This document shows, piece by piece, positions 59,942-64,000 of a stretch of DNA of 64,000 nucleotides (positions are counted from its first letter, which is position 1; each line of letters begins with the position of its first letter). The notes under the pieces were generated by a model. It was given only the letters and a program-made list of their open reading frames with translations, did no database searches and was not told the DNA's origin. The stretch covers positions 1-64,000 of the forward strand of contig NZ_CAUASN010000008.1 of the NCBI RefSeq assembly GCF_958431955.1, in the 5' to 3' direction. A program made the position numbers and the translations under genes. The DNA is from an uncultured Adlercreutzia sp. (GTDB lineage: Bacteria > Actinomycetota > Coriobacteriia > Coriobacteriales > Eggerthellaceae).

Positions 59942-60901
59942 CTACTTTCCGTATTCCTCGATAAAGGCGTCGAAGCCGGCGCGATCCTGCACGGCCGCGC
60001 GCGGGGCGGCGCGGTCGATGCGCTTCACCAGGTTGGCGAGCACGCCGCCGAAGCCCACTTCGGCGAACATCTGCGCGCCGGCGGCCTGCAGCTTCGCCAC
60101 GCTCGCCTCGAACTGCACGGGCGAGGTGAGGTGGGCCACAAGCTCCGCCCGAGCACTGTCGGCAGCGAGCGGCGCGGCCTGCACATTGCCGATGACGGGC
60201 ACGGCCGAATCGCGGAAGTCCACGCCGGCCAGATAGGCGGCGAAGGGCTCGGCCGCACTTGCCATGAGCGGGCTGTGGAAACCGCCGGAGGTGGCCAGAC
60301 GCGAGAAGCGGCCCTTGCGGGCGGCCCAGGCCTCCTCGGCACGCGCGACAGCCGCGGGCGTACCGGCGATGACGATCTGGGCGCCGCCGTTCAGGTTAGC
60401 GGGCACGAGCACCTCGCCCTCGGCGCACGCCGCGCACAGCTCCTCGGCCTCGGGCAGCGTCACCTTCAGAAGGGCGCTCATCACGCCGGGGTTCGCATCG
60501 GCCGCCTCGCCCATGAGGCGGCTCCGCTCAGCGATGAGCGCGAAGGCGGCCTCCTCGGCGAGCATGCCGCCGAGCACCATGGCGGAAATCTGCCCGAGGG
60601 AGAACCCGAGCAGCGCATCCGGCACGATGCCGCGGGCCGCAAGCGCCTGCCCGATGCCGATGGACAGCGCGCTGATGGCGATCTGCGCATTGCGGGTATC
60701 GTTCAGCTCGTCGGCGTCGGCCTCGCGCACGAGGGCGGCTACGTCGCGCCCGAGCACGTCGGAAGCGCATTCGAAAGTGGCCGTCACCTCGGGGATGTCC
60801 AGCAGATCGGCGCCCATGCCGGGCTTCTGCGAACCTTGGCCCGAGGCCATGAACACCAAACCGCGCGAACCCAAGGGCTCCAAGGGAGTCTCGTCGATCA
60901 T
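59942..60901 (-). CDS. fabD: Malonyl-CoA:ACP transacylase FabD
   Basis: A 319-residue acyltransferase. The opening GLVFMASGQGSQKPGMG, the nucleophile elbow LLGFSLGQISAM (GxSxG) and the histidine in TSGGFHSPLM fit FabD. It loads malonyl groups onto acyl carrier protein. It is 10 bp after fabK and 7 bp before fabG. Confidence 0.95.
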   Translation of the reverse strand: MIDETPLEPLGSRGLVFMASGQGSQKPGMGADLLDIPEVTATFECASDVLGRDVAALVREADADELNDTRNAQIAISALSIGIGQALAARGIVPDALLGFSLGQISAMVLGGMLAEEAAFALIAERSRLMGEAADANPGVMSALLKVTLPEAEELCAACAEGEVLVPANLNGGAQIVIAGTPAAVARAEEAWAARKGRFSRLATSGGFHSPLMASAAEPFAAYLAGVDFRDSAVPVIGNVQAAPLAADSARAELVAHLTSPVQFEASVAKLQAAGAQMFAEVGFGGVLANLVKRIDRAAPRAAVQDRAGFDAFIEEYGK

Positions 60902-60911
60902 CGGTGCCCCC

Positions 60912-61877
60912 TTACGCGCGCTCGCGGCGGCTGTTCAGGGCCGCGAGCTCGTCCAGGGAGCGGCCCGCGAGCGCCTCGGCCTCGCGCACCATGTCCCGAA
61001 TCACGGCCGCCGCCGTGCCGCGCTCGGTCACAAGCGCCGCCACCTGGCCGGCCATGACCGAGCCGTTCTCCACGTCGCCGGCCACCGCGCGAGCGAGCGA
61101 GCCGGCGTACATGCCCTCCAGCTCCTCGCCGCTTTTCGCCGCCATCTCCATCTTGCGGCACTCGCGGGCGAACTTGTTCTTCAGGCCGCGCACGGGATGC
61201 CCCGTGCCGCGCCCGGTGACGATGGTGTCGGAGTCCTTCGCGGAGAGCACCTTCTCCTTCCAGGCGTCATGCACGCCGCACTCCTCCACGGTGAGGAAGC
61301 GCGTGCCGCACTGCACACCCTCGGCGCCCAATGCGAAGGCGGCCAGCATGCCGCGACCGTCCGCGATGCCGCCGGCGCCGATGACGGGGATGGACACCGC
61401 CGCCGTGACCGCCGGGATGAGCGCCATGGTGGTCAGCTCGCCGATGTGGCCACCGGCTTCCGTGCCCTCGGCCACCACCGCGTCGGCGCCCAAGCGCTCC
61501 ATGCGGGCCGCGAGCGCCGCCGATGCCACCACGGGCACCACCTTCACGCCGGCCTCCTTCCAGGCGGCCATGTAGTTGGCGGGGCTGCCGGCGCCGGTGG
61601 TGACCACTTCCACGCCCAGCTCGCACACCAGCTCGGCCACCTCGGCCGCCCGCGGGTCCATGAGCATCACGTTGATGCCGATGGGGTTGTCGGTAAGCGC
61701 GCGGGCCCGGGCCACCTCCTCGCGGATCCACTCGGGGCTCGCGCCGCCGCAGGCGATGATGCCCAGACCGCCCGCCGCGCTCACGGCACCGGCCAGGCCG
61801 CCGTCGGCGATGCGGGCCATGGCCCCCTGCACCACGGGGTACTCGATTCCCAACAGCTCGGTAATGCGGGTCTTCAT
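60912..61877 (-). CDS. fabK: Enoyl-ACP reductase II FabK
   Basis: A 321-residue FMN-dependent enoyl-ACP reductase of the nitronate-monooxygenase-like fold. Diagnostic features are YPVVQGAMARIADGGLAGAVSAAGGLGIIA, EGTEAGGHIG, PVIGAGGIADGRGMLAAFALGAEGVQCGTRFL. It replaces FabI, so this organism should be insensitive to FabI inhibitors such as triclosan. It is first in the operon and divergent from fabH, with about 200 bp between them. No FabT-like MarR gene is present in the window. Confidence 0.94.
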   Translation of the reverse strand: MKTRITELLGIEYPVVQGAMARIADGGLAGAVSAAGGLGIIACGGASPEWIREEVARARALTDNPIGINVMLMDPRAAEVAELVCELGVEVVTTGAGSPANYMAAWKEAGVKVVPVVASAALAARMERLGADAVVAEGTEAGGHIGELTTMALIPAVTAAVSIPVIGAGGIADGRGMLAAFALGAEGVQCGTRFLTVEECGVHDAWKEKVLSAKDSDTIVTGRGTGHPVRGLKNKFARECRKMEMAAKSGEELEGMYAGSLARAVAGDVENGSVMAGQVAALVTERGTAAAVIRDMVREAEALAGRSLDELAALNSRRERA

Positions 61878-62079
61878 GAAGCGTGCTCTCCTTCTCTCGC
61901 GGCGCCGCGCGCGTCTCGTCTCTGCTAAACTATCTGAGAAATCTTAAGGAATTTGCCTAAAAAACTGACTGCGCGTCTAAAATCTTCACCAAACATCTTA
62001 TTGCTGATGGAGAAACTTGCCTTTTCCTGCAGGCAGTATCATAGCGCAGGAGCGGGCATTTGTCGGGAAAGGAACAGCT

Positions 62080-63162
<1,083 letters not shown>

Positions 63163-63244
63163 CATCCACCCCCACCCTCGTATCCTGCGCACAACGCGGT
63201 GAGTCGCTGAAGGGCCGACCGCGCCAGACGCCCTGAACGCATAA

Positions 63245-63275
63245 AGGCCCGCTCATCGAGCGGGCCTCTTCTGTT
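63245..63275. terminator. Bidirectional terminator between fabH and capA
   Basis: AGGCCCGCTC (63245-63254) pairs with GAGCGGGCCT (63258-63267) around a 3-nt loop. The + side continues CTTCTGTT, and the minus side TTTATGCG. It sits between two convergent genes and can serve both. Confidence 0.75.
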
Positions 63276-63294
63276 GATGGGCTATCGGCAGATC

Positions 63295-64000
63295 CTACTC
63301 CGCGCTCTCGTCCTCGGCGCCGGCCGAGGTGTCGTCACCCGTATCGGCCTGCGGCAGGTTGGCGGCCATCTGCGCGACGGCGTCGGCGGCCTCCTGGATC
63401 TTCGCGTCGATGCGCGCCTTCTCGTCGCCCTCGGCGATGGTGGGCTGGTAGGTGTTGCGGTCGTCCTCCGACGACACCGAGCAGGCGATGAAGTCCACGT
63501 CATTGTCCTTCGCCACCTCGTCGCCGGTCACCGTGAAGGTCTGCTGGAAGATCATGCAGTCCTTGTCCTCGGGGTTGGTGTTGCCGCCGAAGCAGAAGTT
63601 GCCCAGGCTGTACACGATGTAGCGGCCCTGGTAGACCTCCCAGCCCTGGATGACATGGGGATGCGCCCCCACCACCAGGTCGGCGCCGGCGTCGATGGCG
63701 GCCCGGCCCATGGCGAGCTGGTCCTCGGTAGGCTCGTAGTCGCGCTCGATGCCCCAATGCACGTACACCAGCACCAGCTGCGCACCCTCGGCGCGGGCCG
63801 CGGCGATGTTGTCGGTCATCTGCTTCTCGTTGTCGTCGCTATCCTCGGGGAAGTAGGCGCCCACCAGCGCCACTTTCACGCCCTTCACGTCGAAGTACGC
63901 GATGCGGTCGTAGCCGAAGGTCTTCACGTTGTCGCCCTCGAGGGCCTCGATGGTGTCGTTGTAGCCCTCGTCGCCGTAGTCGCCGGAGTGGTTGTTGGCC
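63295..64000 (-). CDS. CapA-family metallophosphatase-like protein (5' end outside the window)
   Basis: The C-terminal 235 or so residues of a CapA/PgsA-like protein, linked to capsule or poly-gamma-glutamate synthesis. The visible N-terminal residues include ANNHSGDYGDEGYNDTIEAL, the family NNHxxDxG metal motif. Further on are VYVHWGIERDYEP and GAHPHVIQGWEVYQGRYIVYSLGNFCFGG, which complete the metallophosphoesterase-like fold. The C-terminus is acidic. The frame is open to the window edge, and an internal ATG at 63927 is not the real start. Confidence 0.88.
   Translation of the reverse strand, partial: ANNHSGDYGDEGYNDTIEALEGDNVKTFGYDRIAYFDVKGVKVALVGAYFPEDSDDNEKQMTDNIAAARAEGAQLVLVYVHWGIERDYEPTEDQLAMGRAAIDAGADLVVGAHPHVIQGWEVYQGRYIVYSLGNFCFGGNTNPEDKDCMIFQQTFTVTGDEVAKDNDVDFIACSVSSEDDRNTYQPTIAEGDEKARIDAKIQEAADAVAQMAANLPQADTGDDTSAGAEDESAE

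Overview
The window is high-GC bacterial DNA (60-base samples reach 75% G+C). Its gene content resembles the Eggerthellaceae (Coriobacteriia): LuxR regulators with a multi-pass membrane sensor half, a Tat-exported molybdopterin oxidoreductase with FeS and NrfD subunits and a TorD chaperone, a C69 dipeptidase, and a FabK-type fatty acid operon with a fused AccD-AccA. The genus is not certain from sequence alone. No rRNA, tRNA, CRISPR array or transposase was seen.

Layout. 0-8 kb: thioesterase, membrane LuxR regulator, an intergenic stretch with a candidate structured RNA, and a very large Lhr-type helicase. 8-13.6 kb: a BrnT-like toxin-antitoxin (TA) pair, a MerR regulator with an MFS exporter, a LytTR/DUF3021 pair and a HigBA-like pair. 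13.6-20.9 kb: a UvrD/HelD-like helicase split by an in-frame TAG, a repeat-bearing intergenic region, the C69 dipeptidase, and a three-gene operon (alpha/beta hydrolase, HxxxDG acyltransferase, zinc-ribbon membrane protein). 21-25.7 kb: an ECF transporter operon behind a T-box whose specifier reads UGG (Trp), next to chorismate mutase and DAHP synthase. 26-36.8 kb: DUF308 protein, HepT-MntA TA with an AbrB fusion, the molybdoenzyme operon, RelE- and HipA-type TA modules, and an SPFH protein whose 3' end is duplicated on the far side of hipBA. 36.9-39.4 kb: GntR regulator, an orphan NrfD subunit and UppP. 39.8-47.1 kb: a LuxR regulator, membrane acyltransferase, SpoU methyltransferase, Ser/Thr kinase with an HTH partner, a DUF4190 protein and an ABC transporter. 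47.2-54.6 kb: C39-like peptidase divergent from a two-component system overlapping meso-DAP dehydrogenase, then a dicarboxylate symporter and an RmlD-like reductase. 54.7-63.2 kb: the type II fatty acid operon fabK-fabD-fabG-fabF-fabZ-accDA with divergent fabH. The window ends inside a CapA-family gene.

Themes. The Trp T-box and the adjacent aro genes suggest one aromatic amino acid supply neighbourhood. The molybdoenzyme operon and the distant orphan NrfD gene share a 14-bp FNR-like palindrome (TTGTC-N4-GAyAA), which suggests co-regulation. At least five TA modules lie between 8 and 36 kb, several with clear promoter-operator palindromes. The catalytic molybdoenzyme gene is much more AT-rich than its neighbours, and a 62-bp repeat flanks hipBA; both point to recent gene acquisition. 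Start codons were chosen by ribosome-binding sites where these are visible; alternatives are noted.
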